Assembly: GCF_005405925.1 (NCBI RefSeq)
Contig: NZ_BJHV01000001.1
Location: 4,340,001-4,404,000 of the forward strand
DNA from: Streptomyces antimycoticus
GTDB taxonomy: Bacteria > Actinomycetota > Actinomycetes > Streptomycetales > Streptomycetaceae
Reading direction: 5' to 3'
DNA: 64,000 bases
This document shows positions 13,164 to 21,205 of this stretch, one piece after another. Numbering within the stretch: the stretch's first letter is position 1; the number at the start of each line of letters is the position of its first letter. Both the position numbers and the translations under genes were made by a program. The notes beneath the pieces were generated by a model. That model saw only the letters and a program-made list of their open reading frames with translations. It was not told the DNA's origin and searched no databases.

Positions 13164-14059
13164 GCGAGTGCCCTCCCCAGAGCTCGGCGGGCCAGGGCCG
13201 CCACGGTACGCCTCAGGTGGATCGCGGCAGGTGGCAGGGGGACCGGCTCGCTTCCGTCCTGCGGGGGCAGCGGATCGGGGATGCACGCGGCGGCGACGTA
13301 CTCGCCGAAAGCGGTGGTGACCTGCGGATCGAGATGGCCGCGGTCGCCGTCCCAGTCGATGAGCGAGGCGACCCAGCGCTCGGCGTCCAGGGGGCGCAGC
13401 GGCATCGGCGCGACCGCCCCGACCGCACAGCGCACCCCGCGCCGCGCGGGGTCGAGGACGAGGGCGACCGAGGCGGTGGCCCGGCCGGGCCCGGTGCGCC
13501 CGGTGGCCTTGATGAAGGTCTGCGGGGCGTGCAGCAGCGGAACCCGGACGAATCCGACGAGTTCACCGGGGTTCAGCAGATCGACCCCGGCGAGCAGATG
13601 GCTGACCGGGATCTCGCGGCGGGACCCCTCGGGCCCGGCGATGATGACCGTGGCCTCCAGCGCGGCGAGCACCGGCAGCGCGTCGCCGGTGGGGGCGGCG
13701 GTGACGATGTTGCCGCCGAGGGTGCCGGCGTTGCGGATCTGCGGTGGTCCGGCGGCCCGTGCGGCCGCGGCCAGCGCCGGGATCAGCGCGGCGAAGTCGG
13801 GGCGCCCCATCCGGGCGTGGGTGAGTCCGGCGCCGAGGAGGGCGTGCCCGTCCAGATAGCGCCAGCCTCGGATTTCGCTGATCCGGCCGAGGCCGACGAG
13901 CGCGGCGGGCCGCAGCAGGCCGGAGTTGACCGCGGCCATCAGATCGGTACCGCCCGCCACGGGCACGGCGGCGGGCATGGCGGCCAGTGCCGCCACGGCC
14001 TCGTCGAGCGTGCCCGGCAACGTCACCGTGTGCGCCGCCTGCGGTGCGTGCGTGGTCAA
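13160..14059 (-). CDS. FAD-binding subunit of xanthine dehydrogenase-type enzyme (CoxM-like)
   Basis: 299 residues. The FAD-binding segment AVPVAGGTDLMAAVNSG (near 35-50) and the later NAGTLGGNIVTAAPTGD (near 105-120) are the two pyrophosphate-binding motifs of the CoxM/XdhB family; a CO dehydrogenase flavoprotein C-terminal domain follows. The start is a TTG at 14059 with GAAGGGG eight bases upstream; no ATG or GTG fits, and upstream residues in that frame look non-coding. It is the first gene of a three-gene operon (FAD, 2Fe-2S, molybdopterin) joined by 4-base overlaps. Confidence 0.88.
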   Translation of the reverse strand: MTTHAPQAAHTVTLPGTLDEAVAALAAMPAAVPVAGGTDLMAAVNSGLLRPAALVGLGRISEIRGWRYLDGHALLGAGLTHARMGRPDFAALIPALAAAARAAGPPQIRNAGTLGGNIVTAAPTGDALPVLAALEATVIIAGPEGSRREIPVSHLLAGVDLLNPGELVGFVRVPLLHAPQTFIKATGRTGPGRATASVALVLDPARRGVRCAVGAVAPMPLRPLDAERWVASLIDWDGDRGHLDPQVTTAFGEYVAAACIPDPLPPQDGSEPVPLPPAAIHLRRTVAALARRALGRALA

Positions 14060-14349
14060 CCCAGCTGCCCCTTCCCCGGTGTCCCGGCTGTTGCGCCGTA
14101 CGGTACGTGCTGACAGCCCGGACGTGGCAACTCTGGCACATCTTGCGAGCCCGCCGTCGCGAGGGTCCGTGATCCGTGGATCCGTCCCTGACCTGGGGGA
14201 TGGTACGGGTTTGGGGCAAGGTCTCCGCCGAGAGTGGATTGCCACGTTTCAGGGACCCTTGTGCGATTTGGTCTTGCGCCGGAGGGGCTACTCTCCCCGG
14301 GACGGCGGAGCGTCGGCGCGCACCATTTCAGGGCCCGGTCGACCCGGCT
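14060..14349 (-). promoter_or_regulatory. Intergenic region upstream of the xdh-type operon
   Basis: 290 bases between the operon's first gene and the terminator of the GH20 operon. No gene is seen. The operon promoter should lie here but I cannot point to a convincing -35/-10 pair or operator. Confidence 0.35.
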
Positions 14350-14375
14350 GCGGCCGGGGGGGTGCCCCCGGCCGC
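14350..14375 (-). terminator. Terminator of the hexosaminidase/ABC operon
   Basis: GCGGCCGGGGG (14350-14360) pairs perfectly with CCCCCGGCCGC (14365-14375) around a GGTG loop, 11 bases past the GH20 stop on the minus strand. Confidence 0.87.
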
Positions 14376-14386
14376 GGCGGGGCGGC

Positions 14387-16054
14387 TCACACGATCGGGG
14401 GCGCTCCCTCGCGCGGGCGTCCGAGCAGGCCGGGGCGCCGCTGCCAGGGAAGCGGACCGGCGGGCGGGCGGTAGCTCACGCCGAGCGCGTCCAAACGCGC
14501 GTAATGTGCCTCCATGCGCCCCTGGAACGCCCCGAAGTCCCGTTCCGACGACGGCGGCAGCGCCGACCAGACGACCTCGGCGAAGGCGGCGAGCCGGGGG
14601 AAGGCCTGGTAGTCGACGCGCCGGCGGTCCTCCATCACCTCGGTCCAGAGATTGGCCTGGGCGCCCAGCACCCGGTCCGCGTCGGCTCCGGTGAGCTCCG
14701 GTGGAACCGGTTCGAAGCGATAGACATCCTCCAGGGTGCGGACGTAGCCGATCGGGACCGGCTCGTCCTCGCCCGGAGCCTGCCGGTGGTCGAAGTACAC
14801 CTGCTGCTCGGGGCACATGACGACGTCGTGGCCGGCCCGCGCGGCGGCGATCCCGCCCGCGTAGCCGCGCCAGGAGGAGACCGCGGCGCCCTCGGGCAGC
14901 GGGGCGTCGGCCGCGCCGCCCTCGAGGATCTCGTCCCAGCCGATCAGCCGGCGCCCGCGCTCGGCGAGCCAGTGGCCGAAGTGGCGGATGAACCAGCTCT
15001 GCAGCTCGTCCTCGTCGGCGAGGCCCTGCGCGCGGATGCGCTCCTGGGCGGCCGGGGACGCCTTCCACTGGTCCTTGGGGCACTCGTCGCCGCCGATGTG
15101 GACGAAGGTGCCGGGGAACAGCTCCAGCACTTCCTCCAGTACGTGCTCGAAGAAACGGAGCGTGTTGTCGGTGGGGGCGAGTACGTTCGGGTTGACGCCC
15201 CAGGTGGTCCAGACTCCGAGGGAGGCGGTGTCGATGACATCGGTGTTGCCCAGCTCCGGGTACGCGGCGATGGCGGCCTGCGAATGCCCGGGAATGTCGA
15301 TCTCCGGCACGACGGTGATATGCCGCTCGGCGGCGTAGGCGACGATCTCGCGGATGTCGTCCTGGGTGTAGTAACCGCCGTGCGGCCGCTCGTCCCACAG
15401 CGGGGACGCCCGGTGGCCGAGCTTGGTGCGCTCACGCCAGGCGCCCGTCTCGGTCAGCTTCGGATAGCGGCGGATCTCGACGCGCCAGCCCTGGTCGTCG
15501 GTGAGATGGAAGTGGAAGACATTGAGCTTGTGGGCGGCGAGCAGGTCGAGATAGGCGAGGACGCCGTCCTTGGGCATGAAGTGGCGGGCCACATCCAGCA
15601 TCAGCCCGCGCCAGGCGAACCGCGGCGCGTCCTCGACCGTCCGCTCCGCCAGTTCCCAGGCGGCCTCCGCGCCCCTGAGCGGGGCGCGGCGGAAGGCGTC
15701 GGGGCCCAGCAGCTGACGGAGCGTCTGCGTGCCCCAGTGGACGCCCGCGGCCGTGCCGCCCGCGATCTCCACCCGGCCGTCGGCGACGGTGAGCCGATAG
15801 CCCTCGGGCTCCAGCGCGGCGTCGATCCGCAGCGTGACGGTGTCGGGGCCGCCGGGTTCGCCGTCCGGCAGGGACAGGCCGAGCGCCTGGCCGAGAGTGG
15901 TGCGCAGCAGGCGCGCCACGCCCTCGGTGCCGGGGCCGGCGGCCAGGGCGGTGTGCCGCGGGTGGATCCGCGCGCCCGCGCGGCCCGTACGGCTCTGGTC
16001 ATGGCGGGGCGCGGGGATCAGCCCCGCGGCGTCGTGTGTCATCTGCTCCCTCAT
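14387..16054 (-). CDS. Beta-N-acetylhexosaminidase (GH20)
   Basis: 555-residue GH20 enzyme that removes terminal GlcNAc from chitobiose-type oligosaccharides by substrate-assisted catalysis. An N-terminal GH20b domain is followed by the barrel starting near residue 170 (FAWRGLMLDVARHFMPKDG). The catalytic pair D323-E324 lies in HIGGDECPKDQW, and QANLWTE is the conserved late motif. No signal peptide or lipobox is visible, so it should act in the cytoplasm on sugars brought in by the adjacent importer. ATG 16054 is used; ATG 16042 (MTHDAAG) is an equal alternative. It lies about 85 bases after the permease gene and ends the operon. Confidence 0.92.
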   Translation of the reverse strand: MREQMTHDAAGLIPAPRHDQSRTGRAGARIHPRHTALAAGPGTEGVARLLRTTLGQALGLSLPDGEPGGPDTVTLRIDAALEPEGYRLTVADGRVEIAGGTAAGVHWGTQTLRQLLGPDAFRRAPLRGAEAAWELAERTVEDAPRFAWRGLMLDVARHFMPKDGVLAYLDLLAAHKLNVFHFHLTDDQGWRVEIRRYPKLTETGAWRERTKLGHRASPLWDERPHGGYYTQDDIREIVAYAAERHITVVPEIDIPGHSQAAIAAYPELGNTDVIDTASLGVWTTWGVNPNVLAPTDNTLRFFEHVLEEVLELFPGTFVHIGGDECPKDQWKASPAAQERIRAQGLADEDELQSWFIRHFGHWLAERGRRLIGWDEILEGGAADAPLPEGAAVSSWRGYAGGIAAARAGHDVVMCPEQQVYFDHRQAPGEDEPVPIGYVRTLEDVYRFEPVPPELTGADADRVLGAQANLWTEVMEDRRRVDYQAFPRLAAFAEVVWSALPPSSERDFGAFQGRMEAHYARLDALGVSYRPPAGPLPWQRRPGLLGRPREGAPPIV

Positions 16055-16138
16055 CGGCCCTTGTCGGCGCTTACCGGGGCTTACCGGGGCTGGTCGGCGC
16101 GTTGCCGGCCCTTGTCGGCCCGTTCGTCGATCTCTTCG

Positions 16139-17008
16139 TCAGTCCTTCACGGCGCCGCCGAGACCCGAGACCAGCCGGCGCTGTACGAGGACGAAGAAGA
16201 TCAGCACGGGGATGGTCATGACCGTGGACGCCGCCATGATGCCTCCCCAGTCGTTCCCCTCGGCCTTGAAGAAGACCAGCAGCGCCATCGGAAGGGTGGA
16301 GTTCTCGGTCGCGCTGATGATGAACGACTTGGCGAACAGGAAGTCGTTCCAGGTGGAGATGAAGGAGAAGACGCTCGTCGCGACCAGGCCGGGGAAGACG
16401 AGCGGGAAGAGGATCTGCCACAGGAAGCGGGAGCGGCTGGCCCCGTCCAGATAGGCCGCCTCCTCCAGCGCCTCGGGCACCGCCTTGACGAAGCCGCGCA
16501 GCATCCAGATGGCGAACGGCAGCGAGAAGGCGATATGCGGCAGGATCAGCGAGCCCAGGGTGTTGAGGCCGATTCCCGGCACCGACTCCCCCAGATCGCG
16601 CATCAGGAAGAACAGCGGGATGGTCAGCGCCTCGATCGGCACCATCTGCGCGACCAGGAACATGATCAGCAGCGTGGTGCGGAAGCGGAACCGGAAGCGG
16701 GCGACCGCCGTCGCCGCGAGGAAGGCGATCAGCGCCGAGGCGACCACCACCACCGCGGCCACGAGGAGGCTGTTGAGGAAGTAGCGGCCGAAGTCCTCCT
16801 GCTGGAAGACGCGCCGGAAGGAGTCCAGCGACGGGGCCGTCGTCCACGGCCGGGGCTCGGTGGACTGGATCTCCCCCTCGGGCTTGAAGGCCGAGAGCAC
16901 CATCCAGTACAGCGGGAAGGCGACCACGGCCGCCACGATCAGGGCGGTGGCCTCGGCGGCGAAGCGCCAGGGGCGGCGGATGCGCAGCGAGACGCGCGAG
17001 TGGCTCAC
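16139..17008 (-). CDS. Carbohydrate ABC transporter permease (MalG type)
   Basis: 289-residue inner-membrane permease with six predicted helices. The EAA loop that docks the ATPase reads EALEEAAYLDGASRSRF followed by LWQILFPLVFPG, the MalG-type signature. The GTG start at 17008 overlaps the stop of the first permease by four bases. Together with the binding protein and GH20 enzyme it suggests uptake of GlcNAc-containing oligosaccharides. No ATP-binding subunit is encoded nearby, so a shared MsiK-type ATPase is expected. Confidence 0.92.
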   Translation of the reverse strand: MSHSRVSLRIRRPWRFAAEATALIVAAVVAFPLYWMVLSAFKPEGEIQSTEPRPWTTAPSLDSFRRVFQQEDFGRYFLNSLLVAAVVVVASALIAFLAATAVARFRFRFRTTLLIMFLVAQMVPIEALTIPLFFLMRDLGESVPGIGLNTLGSLILPHIAFSLPFAIWMLRGFVKAVPEALEEAAYLDGASRSRFLWQILFPLVFPGLVATSVFSFISTWNDFLFAKSFIISATENSTLPMALLVFFKAEGNDWGGIMAASTVMTIPVLIFFVLVQRRLVSGLGGAVKD

Positions 17009-18002
17009 AGTTCTTCTCCCTGGCGTCGCAGCAGCCGCAGATAGACCAGCGTCACGACCAGCAGGATCAGCAGCATCACCACGCCGATCGCCGAGCCCAG
17101 GCTGTACTGCGAGGACGCGAACGCCTTCTGGTACGCGTACACGTTGAGCACCATGTTCTGGCGCGCGATCCCGCCGCCGTCCGTCATGACGTAGATCTGG
17201 GTGAAGACCTTGAAGTCCCAGATGATGGACTGGATGGTCACCACGACGAGGATCGGCCGCAGCATCGGCGCCATGATGGTGCGCCAGATCCGCCAGGTGG
17301 AGGCGCCGTCGAGGGCGGCGGCCTCCAGCACCTCGGTGGGGATGGCCTTGATGCCCGCGTAGACGGTGACCATCACGAACGGGAACGAGCACCACACGAC
17401 CTCGAACAGCACCAGGGCGAAGGCGCTGTAGCGGTCGTAGGTCCAGGAGTAGTTCTCGAACCCGGAGAGCCCGAACCACACCAGGATCTTGTTCACCGGC
17501 CCGAAGTCGGCGTCGAAGAGGAAGACCCAGACCGTCGAGCCGGTGACCGCCGGGGTGGCCCAGGCGCCGAGCGCGGCCAGCATCAGCGCCAGCCGCGGAA
17601 TGGCCCGTACGCGCGTCAGCAGCACCGCGAGCGCGCAGCCGACCGCGAGGGTGGAGATCACGCACACGGCGGCGAAGAGCAGCGTGGCCACGACCACGTT
17701 CCAGAACTCGCTGTCGCCGAACAGCTCGGCGTAGTTGGCGAATCCCTGGAAGGTGGTCGGTTCACCGCCGCTGACCTGCGCCTGGGTGTACTCCAGGAAG
17801 GAGATCAGACCGAGCTGGTAGATCGGGTAGACGAGCAGCCCGCCCAGGACGACGAGCGCCGGGGCGAGATAGAGCCAGGGCGTCCAGCCTCCCCGCCGGG
17901 AGCCCTTCCCGGCTCGGCCCCGGCCGGGACGACGGGGCCCGGCCGGGACCGGCGGCCCTTGGCGGGGGCGCGCCGGGCGTGCTGTGCGGTGCCGGAACTC
18001 AC
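17005..18002 (-). pseudogene. Carbohydrate ABC transporter permease (MalF type), frameshifted near its N-terminus
   Basis: First permease of the importer. The body, from GGWTPWLYLAPALVVLGG through six membrane segments, is intact to the stop at 17005 and contains the EAA-type loop EVLEAAALDGASTWRIW. However, its frame has no ATG, GTG or TTG start before the upstream stop. The expected start, a GTG at 18002 overlapping the binding-protein stop, is in another frame and gives VSSGTAQHARRAPAKGRR. One extra base, most simply in the GGGG run at 17934-17937, joins the two into a continuous protein of about 332 residues. I read this as a sequence error in an intact gene. Confidence 0.82.
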
Positions 18003-19336
18003 TGCTGGAATGCCTCGTCCATCTTCTTCGCGGCGTCCTTGGTGGCGGTCTCCACGTTCTTACGGCCGCTGACGATCTCCTGGAACATGGTGGGCAGGAC
18101 GAGCTGTGCGTCGATGGCCGCCCAGCCCGGCGAGGCGGGCACGAACTTGGCGCTGTCGTTGAGGGTCTTCACGAAGGGCTTCACGAAGGGGTCCTTCTGC
18201 GCCACGTCGCCGCGCACATCGGTGAAGGTCGGCAGGAAGCCCATGGCGTCGTAGAGCTTGCGCTGGGTCTGCTTCCCGGTGAGCGTCTGCAGCAGGTCCA
18301 CGGCGAGGGTGCGGTGGGTGGTGCTCTTGAGCACTCCGACGTTGTTCCCGCCCGCGAAAGCCGGGGCGATATCGCCCTTCTTCACGCCCGGCAGCGGCAC
18401 GACCTTGTACTTGCCCTTGACCTTGCCCGCCTCGATGGCCTGGCGGCTGAAGTCGCCGCCGATCGCCATGCCCGCCTTGCCCGAGGCGAACGCCTCGATG
18501 GTGTCGTTGCCGCCCCACTGGGCACACTTGGCGGCTGGGCAGTTGTCGTTGCCGAAGAGCGAGGTGTACGCCTTGACGCCCTTCTGCGCGTCGGCGCTGT
18601 CGATGGCCGCCTCGTACTCGTTCGAGCCGAACTTGCCCTTCTCGCTGGCGAGATCGCCGCCGTTGGCCCAGATGAAGGGCATCGCGCCGTAGGTGTAGGC
18701 GCCGCCGACCGCGAGACCGTACAGATCCGACCGCTCCGAGCGGATCTTCTTCGCGGTCGCAATCAGTTCGTCCTGGGTGGTGGGCGGCTCCAGGTCGAGG
18801 TCCTTGAAGACGTCCGTCCGGTAGTACAGCGCCCGGACGCCGACGAAGAGCGGGGCGCCGTAGACCTTGCCGCCGATGGTCAGCGAGTACTTCGCGGTGG
18901 GGTCGATGTTCGTCGAGTCGCCCCAGGCGCCGAACTCCTTGCTGATGTCCAGCAGTCCGCCGTCCTTGACGTAGCCGGCGGTGTCGGTGTTGCCGTACTC
19001 GATGACGTCGGGAGCGCTCTTGGGGTCGTTGAAGGCCGCCTTGATCTTCTGCGCCCGGGTGTCGATCGGGATGTAGGTCACCTCGACCTCGGTCCCGTCG
19101 TGCTCCTTCTCGAAGCCGGCGACCGCGTCGTCGATCACCTTCTTCTTGGGCGCGTTGTTGACCTCCTGGAAGAGCCAGACACGCAACTTGCCGCTCTTCT
19201 CATCCTCCTTGGAGCTGTTGTCGGAGGTGGAGGGAGCGCATCCGGTCGCGGCCAGCCCCGCCAGGGTCAGTGCCGCCACGGGCACGGTGACGCGGGAGGA
19301 GAGCCGGGAGAACACGGAGAGATGGGACGACTTCAT
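17999..19336 (-). CDS. Extracellular sugar-binding lipoprotein of ABC importer
   Basis: 445-residue solute-binding protein, family 1. The N-terminus has a positively charged region, a hydrophobic core and lipobox LAATGC, so it is a lipoprotein held on the outer face of the membrane. The mature part starts with a Ser/Lys-rich linker and shows the usual GKLRVWLFQEV strand and PDVIEYGNTDT segment. ATG 19336 is preferred over 19378 because it gives a proper signal peptide. It is the first gene of the operon leading to two permeases and GH20. A palindrome at 19356-19376 lies just upstream. Confidence 0.92.
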   Translation of the reverse strand: MKSSHLSVFSRLSSRVTVPVAALTLAGLAATGCAPSTSDNSSKEDEKSGKLRVWLFQEVNNAPKKKVIDDAVAGFEKEHDGTEVEVTYIPIDTRAQKIKAAFNDPKSAPDVIEYGNTDTAGYVKDGGLLDISKEFGAWGDSTNIDPTAKYSLTIGGKVYGAPLFVGVRALYYRTDVFKDLDLEPPTTQDELIATAKKIRSERSDLYGLAVGGAYTYGAMPFIWANGGDLASEKGKFGSNEYEAAIDSADAQKGVKAYTSLFGNDNCPAAKCAQWGGNDTIEAFASGKAGMAIGGDFSRQAIEAGKVKGKYKVVPLPGVKKGDIAPAFAGGNNVGVLKSTTHRTLAVDLLQTLTGKQTQRKLYDAMGFLPTFTDVRGDVAQKDPFVKPFVKTLNDSAKFVPASPGWAAIDAQLVLPTMFQEIVSGRKNVETATKDAAKKMDEAFQQ

Positions 19337-19355
19337 GAGGACCCTTAAACATTTG

Positions 19356-19376
19356 GCGTTGCAACATATGCAACGC
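19356..19376. promoter_or_regulatory. Palindromic operator candidate upstream of the GlcNAc-type operon
   Basis: GCGTTGC-AACATAT-GCAACGC is a perfect 7-base inverted repeat with a 7-base spacer, 20 bases upstream of the binding-protein ATG. Its position suits a repressor site. It does not match the DasR site (ACTGGTCTAGACCAGT). The regulator is unknown. Confidence 0.6.
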
Positions 19377-19494
19377 ATGTTTCGCTCAGCACAATATGCG
19401 TGAGGCTAGGGAACCTTGAGCGACGCCACAAGAGGTCTGAACCACTCCGTGACCAAATGAGCCCGAACCGCTGTGCCGCACAACGAACTTCGCG

Positions 19495-19905
19495 CTAGCG
19501 ACGCGGCAACTCCTCGCCCGGATAGGAGGGTTCAACATACGGCACGGCCTCCACCCGCGCACCCGCTTCCTCCAGGCGCGCGATCACCCGGTCCCAGTCG
19601 GGCCAGGTCTTCCGGATCCGCTCGAGAACGCGGTCGCTGGCCACCAGCACCACGTCACAACCCGGGTCGGCCGCCCACTCCAGAAGTCTGGGAAGGGTCG
19701 GCTGCGCGACCGACATCACACAGCTTCCGGCGGGCCGGTAGCCCCGCTCGGCGGCCAGCCGCCCGCACTGTTCCAGCTGGGCGTCCCAGTCCTTCTCGAA
19801 CTGGCAGTAGGCGCTGGCGCCTTCCGCATCGGGCTCGTCGACCTCACGCGCCCCGAACACCAGATAGGCGGCCCGCGCCGCCCCGTTCTCCGTACGCCCG
19901 CTCAT
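19495..19905 (-). CDS. Conserved hypothetical protein, 136 aa
   Basis: Soluble protein of 136 residues that I cannot assign to a named family. It begins MSGRTENGAARAAYLVFGAREV and has a likely alpha/beta pattern: a strand (AYLVFGA), a helix with WDAQLEQCGRLAAERGY, a strand region, then CDVVLVASDRVLERIRKTW. The layout (recurrent strand, helix, DVVLVASDR near the middle) resembles the resolvase N-terminal fold, but no catalytic serine motif of a recombinase is clear. It stands alone between the ABC operon and the DUF3039 gene. The coordinates are supported by codon use and by a clean start and stop. Confidence 0.75.
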   Translation of the reverse strand: MSGRTENGAARAAYLVFGAREVDEPDAEGASAYCQFEKDWDAQLEQCGRLAAERGYRPAGSCVMSVAQPTLPRLLEWAADPGCDVVLVASDRVLERIRKTWPDWDRVIARLEEAGARVEAVPYVEPSYPGEELPRR

Positions 19906-19959
19906 GGGCCGACCCTACTGGGGTCATCCGGCGCACGGCAGGGCGCACAAGCACGGCAT

Positions 19960-19998
19960 GCCCGGCCCGCGACCCCCGAGTGGGGCCGCGGGCCGGGC
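19960..19998 (-). terminator. Terminator downstream of the DUF3039 gene
   Basis: GCCCGGCCCGCG...CGCGGGCCGGGC is a perfect 12-base stem with an inner CCCC/GGGG extension beyond an A-C mismatch, in the gap between two minus-strand genes. Confidence 0.82.
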
Positions 19999-20050
19999 GA
20001 GCCGTCTGTCGCGCGGGGCTTTCCGTCAGCGGCTGGGGCCGGCGGACCGG

Positions 20051-20341
20051 CTACTTCTTGCCGTCGCCGCCGTCCTTGCCCTTGTCCCCGCCGGCGCCCA
20101 TGCCCTCGAAGATCTCCTTGCACATGGGACAGACCGGGTACTTCTTCGGGTCACGACCCGGGACCCAGACCTTGCCGCAGAGTGCGACGACCGGAGATCC
20201 GGAGAGGGCGCTCTACATGATCTTGTCTTTCTGTACATAGTGGGCATAGCGCTCGTGGTCGCCGTCACCGTGCGACACCTGAGGTGTCGGCTCAACGAGG
20301 GTCCCCGTGCCTGCCCCGCGCTCGGGCTCAAGAGTGCTCAT
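20051..20341 (-). pseudogene. DUF3039 family protein with an in-frame amber codon
   Basis: Read through, this is a 96-codon DUF3039 gene: MSTLEPERGAGTGTLVEPT, then VSHGDGDHERYAHYVQKDK and, after the break, ALCGKVWVPGRDPKKYPVCP with a CPMC zinc-type pair and a Gly/Lys tail. Codon 43 is TAG (20213-20215), right after KIM and before SALSGSP. The downstream half keeps the family sequence in the same frame, so this is one nonsense substitution and not an indel. Homologues that I recall have a sense codon here. The gene is either newly inactivated or carries a base-call error. It sits between YqgE and the 136-residue hypothetical gene, all on the minus strand. Confidence 0.8.
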
Positions 20342-20362
20342 ACAGCCCTAGGGTACTCATGC

Positions 20363-20950
20363 CTAGTTGAGAGAAGGGTCGTCCGGATACGTGGCGACCA
20401 TGGCCAGCTCGCTGCGCTGGCGGCGCAGCACCGCGCGCCACAGCCGCTCGGGGGCGGGCGAGGACACATCGCCCGGTTCGGACTCCACCACGTACCACGC
20501 GCCCTCGGCGAGCTCGTCCTCCAGCTGACCGGGCCCCCAGCCCGCGTACCCGGCGAAGATGCGCAAGGACCCCACGGCGGCCGCCAGCAGCTCCGGCGGC
20601 GCCTCCAGATCGACCAGCCCGATCGCCCCGTGCACTCTGCGCCAGCCGAGTGGCCCGTCCTCGGTGCGCGCCGGGGACCGGCCCGATTCGCCCGGGACGA
20701 CGGCCACGCCCAGCGCGGAGTCCAGCGAGACCGGACCGCCCTGGAAGACCACCCCCGGTTCCCCGGCCAGCTCGGCCCACGACTCCAGGATGTCGCCCAC
20801 CCCCACCGGGGTCGGGCGGTTCAGGACCACACCGAGCGAGCCCTCCTCGTCGTGATCGAGGAGGAGCACCACCGCGCGGTCGAAGTTCGGGTCAGCAAGC
20901 GCCGGTGTCGCGACAAGCAGCCGTCCTGTGAGCGAGGACACCTCGGTCAT
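20363..20950 (-). CDS. YqgE/AlgH (DUF179) family protein
   Basis: 195-residue member of the YqgE/AlgH family (usual length 180-200). Family features are the N-terminal SLTGRLLVATPALADPNFD, the LNRP segment in GSLGVVLNRPTPV, and GYAGWGPGQLEDEL near residue 135. The molecular function of the family is unknown. The ATG at 20950 starts at MTEVSS; an extra six residues upstream are not family-like. It is 21 bases from the DUF3039 gene on the same strand and diverges from murA. Confidence 0.9.
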   Translation of the reverse strand: MTEVSSLTGRLLVATPALADPNFDRAVVLLLDHDEEGSLGVVLNRPTPVGVGDILESWAELAGEPGVVFQGGPVSLDSALGVAVVPGESGRSPARTEDGPLGWRRVHGAIGLVDLEAPPELLAAAVGSLRIFAGYAGWGPGQLEDELAEGAWYVVESEPGDVSSPAPERLWRAVLRRQRSELAMVATYPDDPSLN

Positions 20951-21205
20951 GGCCACATGATCCCCCATATCCGGGCCGGAGGGGGAGTGGAAGACGAGTC
21001 CCGTATGAGAGCAGGTCGGGGCGCAAGACAGCAGATGCGGCGCACGTGACTGTGGGCTCTTCCAGAGGGACGGAACGTGTTGCCGCCCCCGCAGGAGGAC
21101 TCAATGCGCGCAAGAGTCTTACGGAGGCGGTCTCCAGGGCCATTACTCTTGCCCTTTGGCCCCTGTGCCTTTTGGCCCCTGCCCGTCTCAGGAACGCGAG
21201 ACCCG

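Noticed and set aside
11109..13859. Long plus-strand open frame opposite the 2Fe-2S and FAD genes
   Set aside because: Arg/Gly-rich translation without motifs; the minus-strand genes carry complete cofactor motifs.
14234..17044. 900-codon plus-strand open frame opposite GH20 and a permease
   Set aside because: It is a GC-driven shadow of two well-supported minus-strand genes.
20213..20215. TAG in the DUF3039 gene as a recoded (pyrrolysine-type) codon
   Set aside because: No recoding genes or structure are visible and this biology is not expected here; a nonsense mutation or base error is simpler.
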